Shown: positions 33,650-43,473 of the stretch, one piece after another
How positions within the stretch are numbered: position 1 is the stretch's first letter
Layout of the letters: the number at the start of each line of letters is the position of its first letter
DNA from: Paenibacillus periandrae
Lineage (GTDB): Bacteria; Bacillota; Bacilli; Paenibacillales; NBRC-103111
DNA: 64,000 bases
NCBI RefSeq assembly: GCF_022458865.1
Contig: NZ_JAJNMU010000032.1
Coordinates: forward strand, 1-64,000
Direction of reading: 5' to 3'
Made by a program: the position numbers and the translations under genes
The notes under the pieces: generated by a model
The model's database searches: none
The model's input: only the letters and a program-made list of their open reading frames with translations
What the model was told of the DNA's origin: nothing

Positions 33650-36082
33650 CTAAGGTATATACAAAGCCTGAATATCGGCTGCACTTAACGCGTAGTTGTA
33701 AATACGCACATCGTCAAGTAAACCATTCATCGTACTGGCTGCAGCATGCCCGAGTGTTAATGGAAGCGAGCTTGAGATGTCTCCACCCGTCAGACTGTTG
33801 TTCGTTCCAGCCAACACACCATCGACATACAGCTTAAGCCCAGTGCTGCGATTGGCTACACCCACGACGTGATGCCATTGTCCATCCGTATATGCTGCTG
33901 TAGTCTGCACGGCATCAGCGGTGCTGCCATAGTCAAGCAAAAACCGCAGCGTGTTATTGGCCTCGAACCTTAACCAGTAGCCATGATTCGTATCGCCCTT
34001 GTTGATGATATATTTTGTCGTGCCCACTGTACTTGTCTTGACCCAAGCGGAAATAGAAAAATCCTGGGTAGCTCCAAAGTCGAGATTACCATCGGCCGGA
34101 TCATTCACCGTGACATGGTCGCCACTGCCGGCAAAGCTTAGCGCACCTCCGAACTTACCGTTAGCGGAACGGATTGCATTGACGATGCTCCCGTCATTTC
34201 CATTTCCTGTCGCATCAAGGGCAGCCGTTCCAGAAGCTTCATCCAGCTTCCAATGGGCTGTCAAACCATATTCGGCCTGTATCTCCTTGCTCGTCAAAGC
34301 ATATCCGAACAGCTTCACTTCATCAATCTGGCCGTTCATGGTGTTCGTCGAATTCGTTCCGATAGTTAGCGGCAGCGCATTGGAAATATTACCTCCAGTC
34401 AGGCTGCTGTCCTGTCCAACCAGTACCCCGTCCACATACAGCTTAAGCCCGGCAATTCGATCCGCCGTACCGACAACATGATGCCATTTCCCATCCGTAT
34501 AGGTTGCCGTCGACTGGGCAGCATCATAGGTGCTGCCATAATCGAGCAGAAACCTAATCGTATTATTAGCCTCAAACCTGAGCCAGTAGGAAGCGTTGGT
34601 ATCGCCCTTGTTCACGATATATTTGATCCCACCGCTGCTGCTGGTTTTCACCCATGCGGAGACACTGAAATTTTGTGTGGTTCCAAAATCGAAGGCGCCA
34701 CTCGAAGGGTCGCCCAGATTCACATAATCACCATTGCCAGCAAAGGCAAGCGATCCACCGAATTTGCCGTTGGTGTTATATACGGCATTAACTATCGTAC
34801 CGTTGTTCCCATTTCCTGTGGCATCTCCAGCAATTGACCCGGAGGTCTCGTCCAGCGGCCAGCTGCCCAGTAAAGAACGATCCCAGCGAATAAATGAAAT
34901 TATCGCACGATTCGGAACGATTGTGTTCCATTCATTGCTCGTAACCAGGCTTAGTTTGGGGGTGATAGCAGTGGTTCCGAAATTGCCAAGCTGGGCTCGA
35001 TTGCTTGTGATCCCCATCGCAATGCGTTCTGTGCTTTTCTTAAGGCGAAGCGTGATTGGATCGACCTCGGCCATCCATAATGGCGCACGATAACGAAATA
35101 TATCAGCATTGGACGCGTCCTGCCGCGTATACACCAGATACAGTGCACCCGACTGTGTGAGCCAATGCATCTGGGTATTATTGCTTCCCGTCACTGTCGT
35201 TCCGTCATCCCACTTCAGTGTAACGGCAGACTGCCAGGTCAAACCATCGCTGCTTTTCGCCAGCCGATTCTGGGTATCATCGCGGATGGTCATAAAGTAT
35301 TCGTTGTTGAACCGGGTAAGTGAAGGCTCGATACCGGATCGGTTGCCATTGCTTCCGACATTGGCCACCGCGCCGCTTTGACTCACGTATTGAAGCGTGC
35401 TTCCGTCAAACGAAGCTTTGACAACCTGCAGCGTCCCGAGCCCATCCAGCGAATTCAACGGCCACAATATGGAACCATCCTCTGTCATATAGGGATAAAC
35501 GCTGCCAGCATGCCCGTATACCCGAGGCCAACTGAATAAATACCAGTCGCTGCTCCAGGTTGAAGTCGCCGGATCATAGATGGCATAAGCCGGATAATTG
35601 TGCTTCTTGGCATAGCCATGGACGACATCGTACGACTGGGCCATACCGAAGACAATAACCTTACCAGACTGCGCATGGTAAACAGGAACCGGATCAATCA
35701 GCATACCGGAATAGCCGTCCGGGAGCACTTTCCACTGGTACTGCGGAATGGTCGTGAACGAACTCCACGTTTCCCCCAGATCGCTGCTCTTGGTGTAGGC
35801 AATATCGTAGAACACATCACTTAAATTCGGACTTTCATTCGGATCCTTGGATACCGTACAAAGAATATCAGGTGAAGCTCCATTCGGTATAGGTGTGCAG
35901 CGCAGATGCGTCCACCAGAAGTTGTTTTGTCCGTTGTTTGTATAGATCGTTTTCTCTTCAATGGTAAAGCTGGCAGCAGCACTGACGGAGGCAAAGCCAA
36001 GCAGCAAGCCTCCAGCAAGAAGTGTGAGTATGAGGAGGCGTACCAAGTGCTGGTCTTGTATTTTCTCGCGAATAGACATCAT
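33650..36082 (-). CDS. Secreted sialidase-like (beta-propeller) protein with two LamG domains
   Basis: 810 residues from the first of two ATGs at 36082, with AAAGGAG 5 nt upstream. The signal peptide (about residues 18-38) ends in VSAAASF. The first about 400 residues have sialidase/neuraminidase-like propeller traits (SSDLGETWSSF, RSGIEPSLTRF, AKSSDGLTWQSAV). Two nearly identical concanavalin-like/LamG modules of about 200 residues follow. Each begins with W.LDE.SG...DATGNGN.G and contains FSVSAWVKTS, WLRFEANNT.RFLLDYGST and WHHVVG. It is probably an exo-acting glycan hydrolase or binding protein at the surface. A cre site precedes it and a YesMN system lies upstream. The exact substrate is unknown. 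Confidence 0.8.
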   Translation of the reverse strand: MMSIREKIQDQHLVRLLILTLLAGGLLLGFASVSAAASFTIEEKTIYTNNGQNNFWWTHLRCTPIPNGASPDILCTVSKDPNESPNLSDVFYDIAYTKSSDLGETWSSFTTIPQYQWKVLPDGYSGMLIDPVPVYHAQSGKVIVFGMAQSYDVVHGYAKKHNYPAYAIYDPATSTWSSDWYLFSWPRVYGHAGSVYPYMTEDGSILWPLNSLDGLGTLQVVKASFDGSTLQYVSQSGAVANVGSNGNRSGIEPSLTRFNNEYFMTIRDDTQNRLAKSSDGLTWQSAVTLKWDDGTTVTGSNNTQMHWLTQSGALYLVYTRQDASNADIFRYRAPLWMAEVDPITLRLKKSTERIAMGITSNRAQLGNFGTTAITPKLSLVTSNEWNTIVPNRAIISFIRWDRSLLGSWPLDETSGSIAGDATGNGNNGTIVNAVYNTNGKFGGSLAFAGNGDYVNLGDPSSGAFDFGTTQNFSVSAWVKTSSSGGIKYIVNKGDTNASYWLRFEANNTIRFLLDYGSTYDAAQSTATYTDGKWHHVVGTADRIAGLKLYVDGVLVGQDSSLTGGNISNALPLTIGTNSTNTMNGQIDEVKLFGYALTSKEIQAEYGLTAHWKLDEASGTAALDATGNGNDGSIVNAIRSANGKFGGALSFAGSGDHVTVNDPADGNLDFGATQDFSISAWVKTSTVGTTKYIINKGDTNHGYWLRFEANNTLRFLLDYGSTADAVQTTAAYTDGQWHHVVGVANRSTGLKLYVDGVLAGTNNSLTGGDISSSLPLTLGHAAASTMNGLLDDVRIYNYALSAADIQALYIP

Positions 36083-36103
36083 ATAGTCTCCTTTTAACAA
36101 TTT

Positions 36104-36117
36104 ATTAAGCGCTTACA
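36104..36117 (-). promoter_or_regulatory. Catabolite-responsive element (cre)
   Basis: TGTAAGCGCTTAAT on the minus strand fits the CcpA operator consensus (TGWAARCGYTWNCW-like, with central CG and dyad symmetry). It lies immediately upstream of the ribosome binding site of the sialidase-like gene, so CcpA would act as a roadblock or block initiation when preferred sugars are present. Confidence 0.7.
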
Positions 36118-36280
36118 AATGATCGTCCTCTATCCCTCCTTCTCACCTTTTTAAGTATATATCCTCCTTTCCAAGAGCCTGAAAGAGAGATGCCACTGGC
36201 ATCTCCCATAATTTCAACTCTATATTAACATGAGAGGAAAAGCGGCAACATGAGACGATCTCAAGATTTGGTGGACTTGC

Positions 36281-37879
36281 TCAAGGAGCTGCCGATTGCT
36301 TTCTAAAATCACTTGGCGTAAGACCCAGACGTTTTTTGAACAGACGGCTAAAATATTTCTCATCGGTATATCCGGTTTTCATGGCAATCTCATAGGTTTT
36401 TAAATTGGAGCCTTTCAGCAGCTGTTTGGCCTGCTCCAGCCGTACCTCCATAATATAATCCGACATATTCACTCCCTCGACCTGTTTAAACAGAAAGCTT
36501 AAGTAAACGGGTGACAGGTATACTTCCTTCGCAATCGATTCCAGCGTAATGCTTAAATGATAATTATCCCTTATAAAATGTTTCGTTTTCTCCACAACCG
36601 CATTTTTCCCCGCTTTTCGCAGGTCCACAGTGATGATGAACAATCGCTCCAAATACAGCCAGATTTCATCCTCCAGCTGCTCCAGGGAGGCTACTTCAAT
36701 AAACCGTGAGATTTGATCGGTGGTCAGCAATTCTTCTGCCGTCAATCTCGGATGCATTTCAACCAGCACGTGAGCCGCCGAGCTCATATTTTGCAAGGTC
36801 ATCGATTTGGTCACTTGAACCGGATAATCGCGTTCCTTCAGATGGGTGACAAAGGAAGTCGTCCAGTCCCTCAGCTGCGCAGGGTTGCCAACCTTAAAAG
36901 CCAGGCGCAAGTCCTCATCTATCGGGTAAAAAGCAATCGACTTCTCCACAGCATCAGCATGCTCCCACTCCAGATCATCGAGCCAAATAACTTCATTAGG
37001 GCCTGTATAATATTTATACTCCAATGCCGTTTTGGCCGATTCAAAGCTGGCCTTGGCATCAATGTTGAGGCTGGCACCGATTCTGGAAACGCCTAAGGTA
37101 GCATAATAATGAAGCGTCCTTCGCAGGTTGCCGACTAATAAAAGCAGATCTGTTCGCAGCTGTTCTTTATCGCTCGTGGAGCCATTAATCACAATAACAA
37201 ATCGTTGATGGGCTTCATGAAAAATAAATTTGTGCTTCCAGCAGGCTAACGTTTCTTCAGCAATATTGATAATAGCAAAATTCATCAGCTGCTGGTCCTC
37301 ATAGCTGTAGGGCTTGGGATGATCGGGGTCCTCCTCCACCTCCAGCACGGCCAATACATATGCCCCCTCCTTCAGCCCGATCTGTAAAAAGGACGATTTT
37401 TCCACAAAAGATTGTGCGTTAATTTTGGCTCCCTCCAGAAGCGAAAGCATAAACCGGTAAACGATGAGCGGCAAGTTTTCCTTGAGCTGGTTTTTGAGCT
37501 TCTTTTCTTCTTCCCACTCCCGTTTAATTTGCAGTAAAACCTTTAACAGCTGGTCAATATCCGGCGGCTTCAACAAATAATCGGACGCACCGAGCTTGAT
37601 CGCCTTTTGTGCATAAGCAAATTCATCGTGCCCGCTCAATATGACGGCTTTGATCGGCAGATTTCTTTTACCCACTTCCTCCAGCAGCTGCAAACCATCC
37701 ATTCCCGGCATCTGACAGTCCACCAGTATCAAATCAGGTTCGTTCTTATGTATAAATGCCAAGCCTTCTATGCCATTCTCCGCTGCTGGAAGCCAGACAA
37801 ATCCATGCTCCTCCCAATTAATAAGCGCTCTAAGCGCACGGGGCACAATTTCTTCGTCATCAATGACCATGATTTTCAT
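36281..37879 (-). CDS. YesN-type response regulator with AraC DNA-binding domain
   Basis: 532 residues. The receiver has Asp-rich VIDDEE at 5-10, acceptor Asp54 in LVDCQMPGMDG and Lys in YLLKPP. A long linker region leads to a C-terminal AraC pair (about 430-528) with ESIAKEVYLSPVYLSFLFKQ and TGYTDEKYFSRLFKKRLGLT. Its start overlaps the end of the kinase gene by 20 nt, indicating translational coupling. It is divergent from the ABC importer at 39.9 kb, the likely target, and also sits next to the sialidase-like gene. Confidence 0.93.
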   Translation of the reverse strand: MKIMVIDDEEIVPRALRALINWEEHGFVWLPAAENGIEGLAFIHKNEPDLILVDCQMPGMDGLQLLEEVGKRNLPIKAVILSGHDEFAYAQKAIKLGASDYLLKPPDIDQLLKVLLQIKREWEEEKKLKNQLKENLPLIVYRFMLSLLEGAKINAQSFVEKSSFLQIGLKEGAYVLAVLEVEEDPDHPKPYSYEDQQLMNFAIINIAEETLACWKHKFIFHEAHQRFVIVINGSTSDKEQLRTDLLLLVGNLRRTLHYYATLGVSRIGASLNIDAKASFESAKTALEYKYYTGPNEVIWLDDLEWEHADAVEKSIAFYPIDEDLRLAFKVGNPAQLRDWTTSFVTHLKERDYPVQVTKSMTLQNMSSAAHVLVEMHPRLTAEELLTTDQISRFIEVASLEQLEDEIWLYLERLFIITVDLRKAGKNAVVEKTKHFIRDNYHLSITLESIAKEVYLSPVYLSFLFKQVEGVNMSDYIMEVRLEQAKQLLKGSNLKTYEIAMKTGYTDEKYFSRLFKKRLGLTPSDFRKQSAAP

Positions 37880-39659
37880 ATAATAACCTCCATTGCTCCT
37901 CGCTCTCGATCATCGGCAGACGCAGTGTCACTTTCGTTCCGACGAGCAGCTTGCTATCAATCATAAGCTCATGCTCCGGACCAAACATCATCCGCAGCCG
38001 CTCGTTCACATTCCGAATTCCAAAGCCCTGCTTGCCTGAGGCGGAATCGTTTAACAGCTGCTCCTTCTTGTCAGGACTCAGACCGCAGCCGTTATCCTCG
38101 ATAACCATCACAATCTGGTGGTCCACAATGCGACCTGAAATGATGAGTACACCCGGCTCGTTTTTCCGTTCGTTGAAGGCATGTAGAATCGCATTTTCCA
38201 CAATAGGCTGCAGCAGCAATTTCATCGTCAAATATGAGCCTACCTCAGGATCTATGTCATATTTAGGTGTAAACCGTTTTGGAAATCGCGCATGCTGGAT
38301 GCTGATGTAGGCTTTGATCTGGTTAATCTCCTGATCCAACGCATAATAATCATTCCCCTTGTTCAACGACAGCCGGAACAGCTCGCTAAGTGAATGCACG
38401 ACTCTTGCGGTCTGCTCATCGCCATTGATTTTGGGATTAAGAAAAATAAAATCAAGGGTGTTATATAAAAAATGAGGCTCAATCTGGGTTTGCAGCGTTT
38501 TCAGCTCGATGATCTTTTGATGCGTCTGACTCACATACACCTTTTGAATCAATTCATTCGTTTCCATCACCATCTCGTTATATTTGTGGCTCAGCATACC
38601 AATCTCATCCTGTGAGGTGACGGCAACCTGCTGCTTGAAGTCTCCTCTTTTAAAATTATTCATCGATTTCAACAGTATTTTGATAGGAGACGTGATACTC
38701 TTGGACAATACGACCGAAATCAGGCCGACGACTACCAGTAAGGTTAGTGATAACAACAAGGTCACCTTTAACAGGATGCCGTGCTGCTTATGAATCACCT
38801 CTAGCGGTATAAAGCTCACAATATTCCACTCATACGGCTCGATGATGGTGCTGGAAACAAAATAATCCTTGCCCCCGATCGTGTAGCTTTCGGAGTGGTC
38901 CTTTTGAAATACCTTTTCCTTGAGCTTCAGGTCTTCAGTCAGCCTTTTTTTCAGAGCCGCATCCTCATGCTTGCTTGTAACCAGGTTATAATTGTTGTCA
39001 AAAATAAAAATGTTCGCGGAATTGACGATTTCAATATCTTTAATGATCTCTCCGATGGAATCACGATTGACGCCCATGAACAGCATCCCCAGGCTTTTAT
39101 CATGATCATAGGAATCGACAATTTTGCGGCCTACCATAATTTCATTGTAGCTATGCCCAAAGGTAAACAGCGAAGTACCGGAAAAGGTCCAGTAGGCACG
39201 CCCATCTCTGGCCGCTGTTGCGACATACAAGGGCTGATCCATCACTTCGGTATAAGGAATAACCTGTCGAAAATATTCACTGAAATCCCGGTACAGAAAA
39301 CCGTTCTCACCATAAATCACAAGAAAGGTCACATATTTTTTGGCGATTTTGATGTTTTCCAGATAATCAAAGCTGGCTCCTTCCTTTGCTGTCAGCGATT
39401 GGGACGCTTTGTCTCCGAGGACATACTGCAGGCTTTCGTTATTCGTAATGTAGGAAGTGATATCCCCCGCATCATCCAGCATCAGTTTAATATTGTTGCC
39501 GATCAGCTTCATCGTTTGTGACTGATTGCGGACGGACTCCTCCTCCAGAAAACGAGTCGCCATTGTATAGGAAAAGTACCCCAATGTAATTAAAGGAATC
39601 AACACTAATAATAAAAAGTAAACAAACAGCTTCAACTGAAGTCGTTTGAAAATGAACAT
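37860..39659 (-). CDS. YesM-type sensor histidine kinase
   Basis: 599 residues. TM1 is at about 9-30, followed by an extracytoplasmic dCache-like sensor region (about 31-285), TM2 at about 292-315, then HAMP. The kinase core has QIEPHFLYNTLDFIFLNPK around the phospho-acceptor His, N-box PIVENAILHAF and G-box DNGCGLSP. GGGAGG lies 8 nt before the ATG. It overlaps the response regulator gene. About 260 bp separate it from the divergent ABC operon. Confidence 0.93.
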   Translation of the reverse strand: MFIFKRLQLKLFVYFLLLVLIPLITLGYFSYTMATRFLEEESVRNQSQTMKLIGNNIKLMLDDAGDITSYITNNESLQYVLGDKASQSLTAKEGASFDYLENIKIAKKYVTFLVIYGENGFLYRDFSEYFRQVIPYTEVMDQPLYVATAARDGRAYWTFSGTSLFTFGHSYNEIMVGRKIVDSYDHDKSLGMLFMGVNRDSIGEIIKDIEIVNSANIFIFDNNYNLVTSKHEDAALKKRLTEDLKLKEKVFQKDHSESYTIGGKDYFVSSTIIEPYEWNIVSFIPLEVIHKQHGILLKVTLLLSLTLLVVVGLISVVLSKSITSPIKILLKSMNNFKRGDFKQQVAVTSQDEIGMLSHKYNEMVMETNELIQKVYVSQTHQKIIELKTLQTQIEPHFLYNTLDFIFLNPKINGDEQTARVVHSLSELFRLSLNKGNDYYALDQEINQIKAYISIQHARFPKRFTPKYDIDPEVGSYLTMKLLLQPIVENAILHAFNERKNEPGVLIISGRIVDHQIVMVIEDNGCGLSPDKKEQLLNDSASGKQGFGIRNVNERLRMMFGPEHELMIDSKLLVGTKVTLRLPMIESEEQWRLLYENHGH

Positions 39660-39918
39660 ACCGGATGCCTCCCAAAGCCGACTTACTATAAATAGTAAGA
39701 ATGTACACCCAATGGCAGCTTACTGCTGAGCAGGCGGATGTCTCTCTCCATTCAATCTAACAGAAGGTGCTTTTAGTGTTCAAGGATTATTCGTAGATTG
39801 TGGATTTTCCCTTTATAAAGTCCACCAAACCTTTATTTTGTCACATTGTTGCAGATCGGTCAGGCAGATAAGATAGACAGTGTAGAAATTGAGAATGACC
39901 ACCAGGGAGGGTTAAACC

Positions 39919-41289
39919 ATGAATCAGAAGTTGAACAAATGGAACCGGGGATCGATCCGGACAGGTGCAGCCGCATTGGCGCTTACACTAGCACTTACGG
40001 GGTGCGGGGACAGCAAGGCTCCTGCTGCTGCAACCGATAAAACAGCAAAACCGCAGGCTAGTGAAATCGATTGGAAAATGGTAAAAGCGGATATTCGCTT
40101 TGTGTTCCCGGGTACTTCAGAGGCGGAAAAAGAGCTGGCCGAGCAATTCAAGACCAAAATGAAGGAGAAATACCCGAACGTCAACATCGAGTACATGTAT
40201 TTGTCCTGGACAGATATGGAGAAAAAGCTGGCGGTTATGATCAGCTCTGGAGATAGTCCCGATATTACACAAACCCAGGATGTAACGAACCTCGTGCAGC
40301 TTGGCGGCTTGGAGGATCTCACACCTTACTTTCAAAAACAAGGCGTACAGCTGAAGAAGGAGGATTTTCTTCCGGGGACGATGGAATATGCCCAGCAGGA
40401 TGGCAAGCTGTATGCAGTTCCGAATCTGGCGAACTCCTTCACTTTGGTTGTCAATGAGAAGATGCTGAACGAGGCTGGCATGAAGCTCGATGAGCTGAAA
40501 ACATGGGCAGATGTGGAAAAAGCAGCCAAGCAGATGACCAAGGATGGCAAATACGGCTTTGGCTACCCGCTCGGTGTGCCCCGTTTTGCATTCCGTGTTC
40601 CGTTCACGGCCGCTTACAGCAACGATCTGGTGCTTAACGATACGACCGAGGCGAGTAAGAAAAAGTATCTGGAGACGCTGGAGCATTTCAAAAATCTCGA
40701 AGCTTACCAGCCTAAATCACATATCACCTGGGGCTATCCGGAAATGTTCCGCGCCTTCAGTAATGGAGAGGTCGGGATGATCGCAGCGGGAACGTATTTT
40801 ACGGCAAATGTATACAGCATCAATCCTGATATTGTCAAGGTTTCACGGGCAATCGCTTATCCGAAGGGTCCTTCCGGCACGAAAGCCAAAGCTCCGGTAT
40901 CCAATGTAGGTGTCGCGATGTTCAAGGGCAGTAAAAATAAAGATGTGGCCTGGAAGCTGATGGAGGAATGGTCCTCACAGGAATATAACAGTACGCAGGC
41001 TGCTGTCGTTAACGTAACCGCTTTAAAAAGCACAAACCTCGACGAAATCGTCAAAAAAGCAGAGAAGGCTTACCCGAAAGCAATCGAGGGCCACAAAGTG
41101 CTGCTTAAGGATTTTAACGAATTACTGGCAGCGTCCGGCGTACCGATGGATAAAATCCCCGGACAAAGCGAGATGGAAACCGTCGTTCAGGAGCAGATCG
41201 TCAAGATGCTGACCGGTAAAAGCACAACAGAGGAAGCCTATAAAGGGATCAAGGAAGGCATTGACAAAATCAAGGATAAATTTAAATAG
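39919..41289 (+). CDS. Sugar ABC importer solute-binding lipoprotein
   Basis: 456 residues, family-1 extracellular solute-binding protein. The lipoprotein signal ALALTLALTGCG has its Cys at about residue 29. Typical motifs include YMYLSWTDMEKKLAVMISSG, SPDITQTQDV and TFTANVYSINPD-like segments of the hinge. GGGAGG is 8 nt before the ATG. It is the first gene of the lipoprotein-permease-permease operon and is divergent from a YesMN pair. The ligand cannot be assigned. Confidence 0.9.
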   Translation: MNQKLNKWNRGSIRTGAAALALTLALTGCGDSKAPAAATDKTAKPQASEIDWKMVKADIRFVFPGTSEAEKELAEQFKTKMKEKYPNVNIEYMYLSWTDMEKKLAVMISSGDSPDITQTQDVTNLVQLGGLEDLTPYFQKQGVQLKKEDFLPGTMEYAQQDGKLYAVPNLANSFTLVVNEKMLNEAGMKLDELKTWADVEKAAKQMTKDGKYGFGYPLGVPRFAFRVPFTAAYSNDLVLNDTTEASKKKYLETLEHFKNLEAYQPKSHITWGYPEMFRAFSNGEVGMIAAGTYFTANVYSINPDIVKVSRAIAYPKGPSGTKAKAPVSNVGVAMFKGSKNKDVAWKLMEEWSSQEYNSTQAAVVNVTALKSTNLDEIVKKAEKAYPKAIEGHKVLLKDFNELLAASGVPMDKIPGQSEMETVVQEQIVKMLTGKSTTEEAYKGIKEGIDKIKDKFK

Positions 41290-41317
41290 AGCTTGGACGG
41301 AATGGATGTGAGGAGAA

Positions 41318-42262
41318 ATGTCGAAAATACTGGAATTTAGAGAAGCGGCTCCACAGGAAATTTTCCGTAGGGGCCGATGGAAATCTTTTGTTCGCTCACA
41401 TGGCTTCGGTTATGTATTGCTGGCGCCTGTCGTCTTGTATCTGATCGCTTTTCAGTTTTATCCGTTGTTTGAAACGATCCGACTGAGCTTCTACGATTAC
41501 TCGCTGATTTCGGGCAAATCGATGACTTTTGCAGGCTTCGGAAATTACAAGGAATTACTGACCCATGACAAAGCATTTTGGCGAATTTTCATTAACAGTC
41601 TTGTATGGGTAATCGGCTCTACGGCACTGCAATTTCTGATTGCCATCCCGGCTTCTTTGATTCTGTTCTCCAAAATCCGTGGGCGCGGTTTATGGAGGGG
41701 GCTGATGATGGTTCCTTGGGTGTCCCCTGTGGTCATTATCGGCATCGTATGGAAATGGATTTATGATGGTCATTATGGGTTATTCAATTATTATTTAAAA
41801 AGTCTGCATCTGATCCAGGACGATGTCATCTGGCTCGGCCACGATACGCTGGTTTGGCCCGCTCTTCTGCTCACCTCTGCCTGGAAGGGATTCCCATACA
41901 TCGCACTGATGCTTATTTCAGGACTTACAGGAATTTCCAAAGAAATGTTGGAGGCCGCCCATGTCGATGGAGCAACAGCCTGGCAGCGGTTCACCCGCAT
42001 TACACTGCCACTGCTCAAGCCGATCATGTATGTCACCGGACTGGTCAGCCTTGTGTCCTCTTGGACGAAATTCGAGATGATTTGGGCGCTGACCGGCGGC
42101 GGACCTGGCTATGCCACCAGCATACTGCCGACCTACCTGTATACGAACTCTTTTGTATATTTTGATTTGGGTAAAGGCTCAGCCATTGCATCCTTGTCCA
42201 TGCTGCTCGTCATCATCATTGTTATGCTCTATTCTCGGCTGTTCGGCCGAAATATGGACTAG
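41318..42262 (+). CDS. Sugar ABC importer permease (MalF/UgpA type)
   Basis: 314 residues. A cytoplasmic N-terminus is followed by about six transmembrane helices beginning YVLLAPVVLYLIAFQFYPLF, with EAA loop LEAAHVDGATAWQRFTRITL. It follows the binding-protein gene by 28 nt with a GTGAGGAG site. No ATPase gene is present in the operon, so a shared MsmX-like ATPase is expected. Confidence 0.92.
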   Translation: MSKILEFREAAPQEIFRRGRWKSFVRSHGFGYVLLAPVVLYLIAFQFYPLFETIRLSFYDYSLISGKSMTFAGFGNYKELLTHDKAFWRIFINSLVWVIGSTALQFLIAIPASLILFSKIRGRGLWRGLMMVPWVSPVVIIGIVWKWIYDGHYGLFNYYLKSLHLIQDDVIWLGHDTLVWPALLLTSAWKGFPYIALMLISGLTGISKEMLEAAHVDGATAWQRFTRITLPLLKPIMYVTGLVSLVSSWTKFEMIWALTGGGPGYATSILPTYLYTNSFVYFDLGKGSAIASLSMLLVIIIVMLYSRLFGRNMD

Positions 42263-42274
42263 GAGGGGCTGAAA

Positions 42275-43114
42275 CTGAAAGTATCCACTGTACACCACAT
42301 ATCCAAATACATCTGGCTGCTGCTATTGATGGCTTTTACTCTGCTACCCTTCTTCTGGCTGATCGATACGACGTTCAAAAAAGATACCGAAATGTTCGCG
42401 ACCATCCCCACATGGTGGATACAGGAGCCTACGTGGCAGCATTACCTGTGGGCGCTGAACGATAAGGGCCTGCAGCTAACCAGACTGCTTATGAATTCCA
42501 TTATTGTCTGTGCAATTACTGCCTTCATTACCGGATTTATTGCCTGCATCAGCGGTTATGGACTGGCGAGGTATAAGGTCCCCGGTATCGGACTCGTCGT
42601 TATTCTAATCGTACTGGCACAAATGATCCAGGGTCCGCTTATCATGATTCCATGGTATAAGATGGCTTCCGCCTTTTCCCTATTAAACACGAAATCGATT
42701 CTGGTGCTCATCTATGGTACATTGACGATCCCGGTCGGGGTTTGGATCATGAGCGGCTTTTTCAAAACGATCCCTATCGAGCTGGAGGAAGCTGCCTACA
42801 TGGACGGGGCCGGAAAGCTGCGAACACTATTCACCGTGATTATTCCTCTCGCACTGCCAGGACTTGTAGCCATCAGCCTGTATGCGTTCATTCTTGGCTG
42901 GAACGATTACCAGTACGCGTTGATTTTGACCAACTCGATTTCAGCCAAGACGGTTCAGGTCGGGATCGCTGAGCTGATGGAAAGCATGGGCTCCACAAAT
43001 TGGGGCGGACTCATGGCAAGCGGCGTCATCGTGATATTGCCGATCATCCTGATCTTTGCTTTGATCCAGAGATTCCTTATTGAAGGCATGACAGCCGGAA
43101 GTGTTAAGGGCTAG
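42275..43114 (+). CDS. Sugar ABC importer permease (MalG type), probable CTG start
   Basis: MalG-type permease with about six transmembrane helices, EAA loop EEAAYMDGAGKLRTLFTVII and C-terminal RFLIEGMTAGSVKG. The first ATG in frame (42326) lies inside TM1 and has no ribosome binding site. A perfect AGGAGG (42261-42266), overlapping the previous gene's stop, is 8 nt before an in-frame CTG at 42275. This adds 17 residues (KVSTVHHISKYIWLLLLL), completing the cytoplasmic N-terminus and TM1 and giving the usual length of about 279. CTG initiation, or less likely a sequence error, is inferred. Confidence 0.88.
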   Translation: MKVSTVHHISKYIWLLLLMAFTLLPFFWLIDTTFKKDTEMFATIPTWWIQEPTWQHYLWALNDKGLQLTRLLMNSIIVCAITAFITGFIACISGYGLARYKVPGIGLVVILIVLAQMIQGPLIMIPWYKMASAFSLLNTKSILVLIYGTLTIPVGVWIMSGFFKTIPIELEEAAYMDGAGKLRTLFTVIIPLALPGLVAISLYAFILGWNDYQYALILTNSISAKTVQVGIAELMESMGSTNWGGLMASGVIVILPIILIFALIQRFLIEGMTAGSVKG

Positions 43115-43137
43115 CCAATGATATATCTTGAATAACG

Positions 43138-43380
43138 TTACATCCGTAAAGCCATATAGCCCATAATCAACGTTAATACGGCCAAGATAATCACAATATA
43201 TATGAGCTTCCTTACCGACCTGTTGTTTTTCCTTTTATCGGCCTCAACATGTAGCACCTTCTGAACCGCATCAGCCATCAGATTAAATTTTTCTTCTGTT
43301 GTGTGGATGACAATTCCACCACAATGAGAGCAAAGTCGCTTAAACTCCGTTTGTTGAGAGCAGTGAGGGCACTCGACCAT
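43138..43380 (-). CDS. Small zinc-ribbon membrane protein
   Basis: 80 residues. The N-terminal CPHCSQQTEFKRLCSHCGG has two CxxC knuckles forming a zinc ribbon. A helical charged middle is followed by one C-terminal transmembrane helix (about 58-78: LIYIVIILAVLTLIMGYMAL). It is a tail-anchored-like topology. The function is unknown. It is convergent with the ABC operon (24-bp gap) and is separated from the upstream aminotransferase gene by a terminator. The start has AAAGGTGG about 10 nt upstream. Confidence 0.75.
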   Translation of the reverse strand: MVECPHCSQQTEFKRLCSHCGGIVIHTTEEKFNLMADAVQKVLHVEADKRKNNRSVRKLIYIVIILAVLTLIMGYMALRM

Positions 43381-43398
43381 AATTTGTGACCACCTTTT

Positions 43399-43427
43399 AA
43401 AAAGAGCAGCCCACTTGAGGCTGCTCT
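43399..43427 (-). terminator. Terminator of the MalY/PatB gene
   Basis: AGAGCAGCC / GGCTGCTCT perfect 9-bp stem (43403-43411 and 43419-43427), 7-nt loop, followed on the minus strand by UUUUUAAAA. Confidence 0.85.
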
Positions 43428-43473
43428 ACGATTATTTGTGTCTTTCCGCTTGTTGAACTCTGCTTCAACTTGC

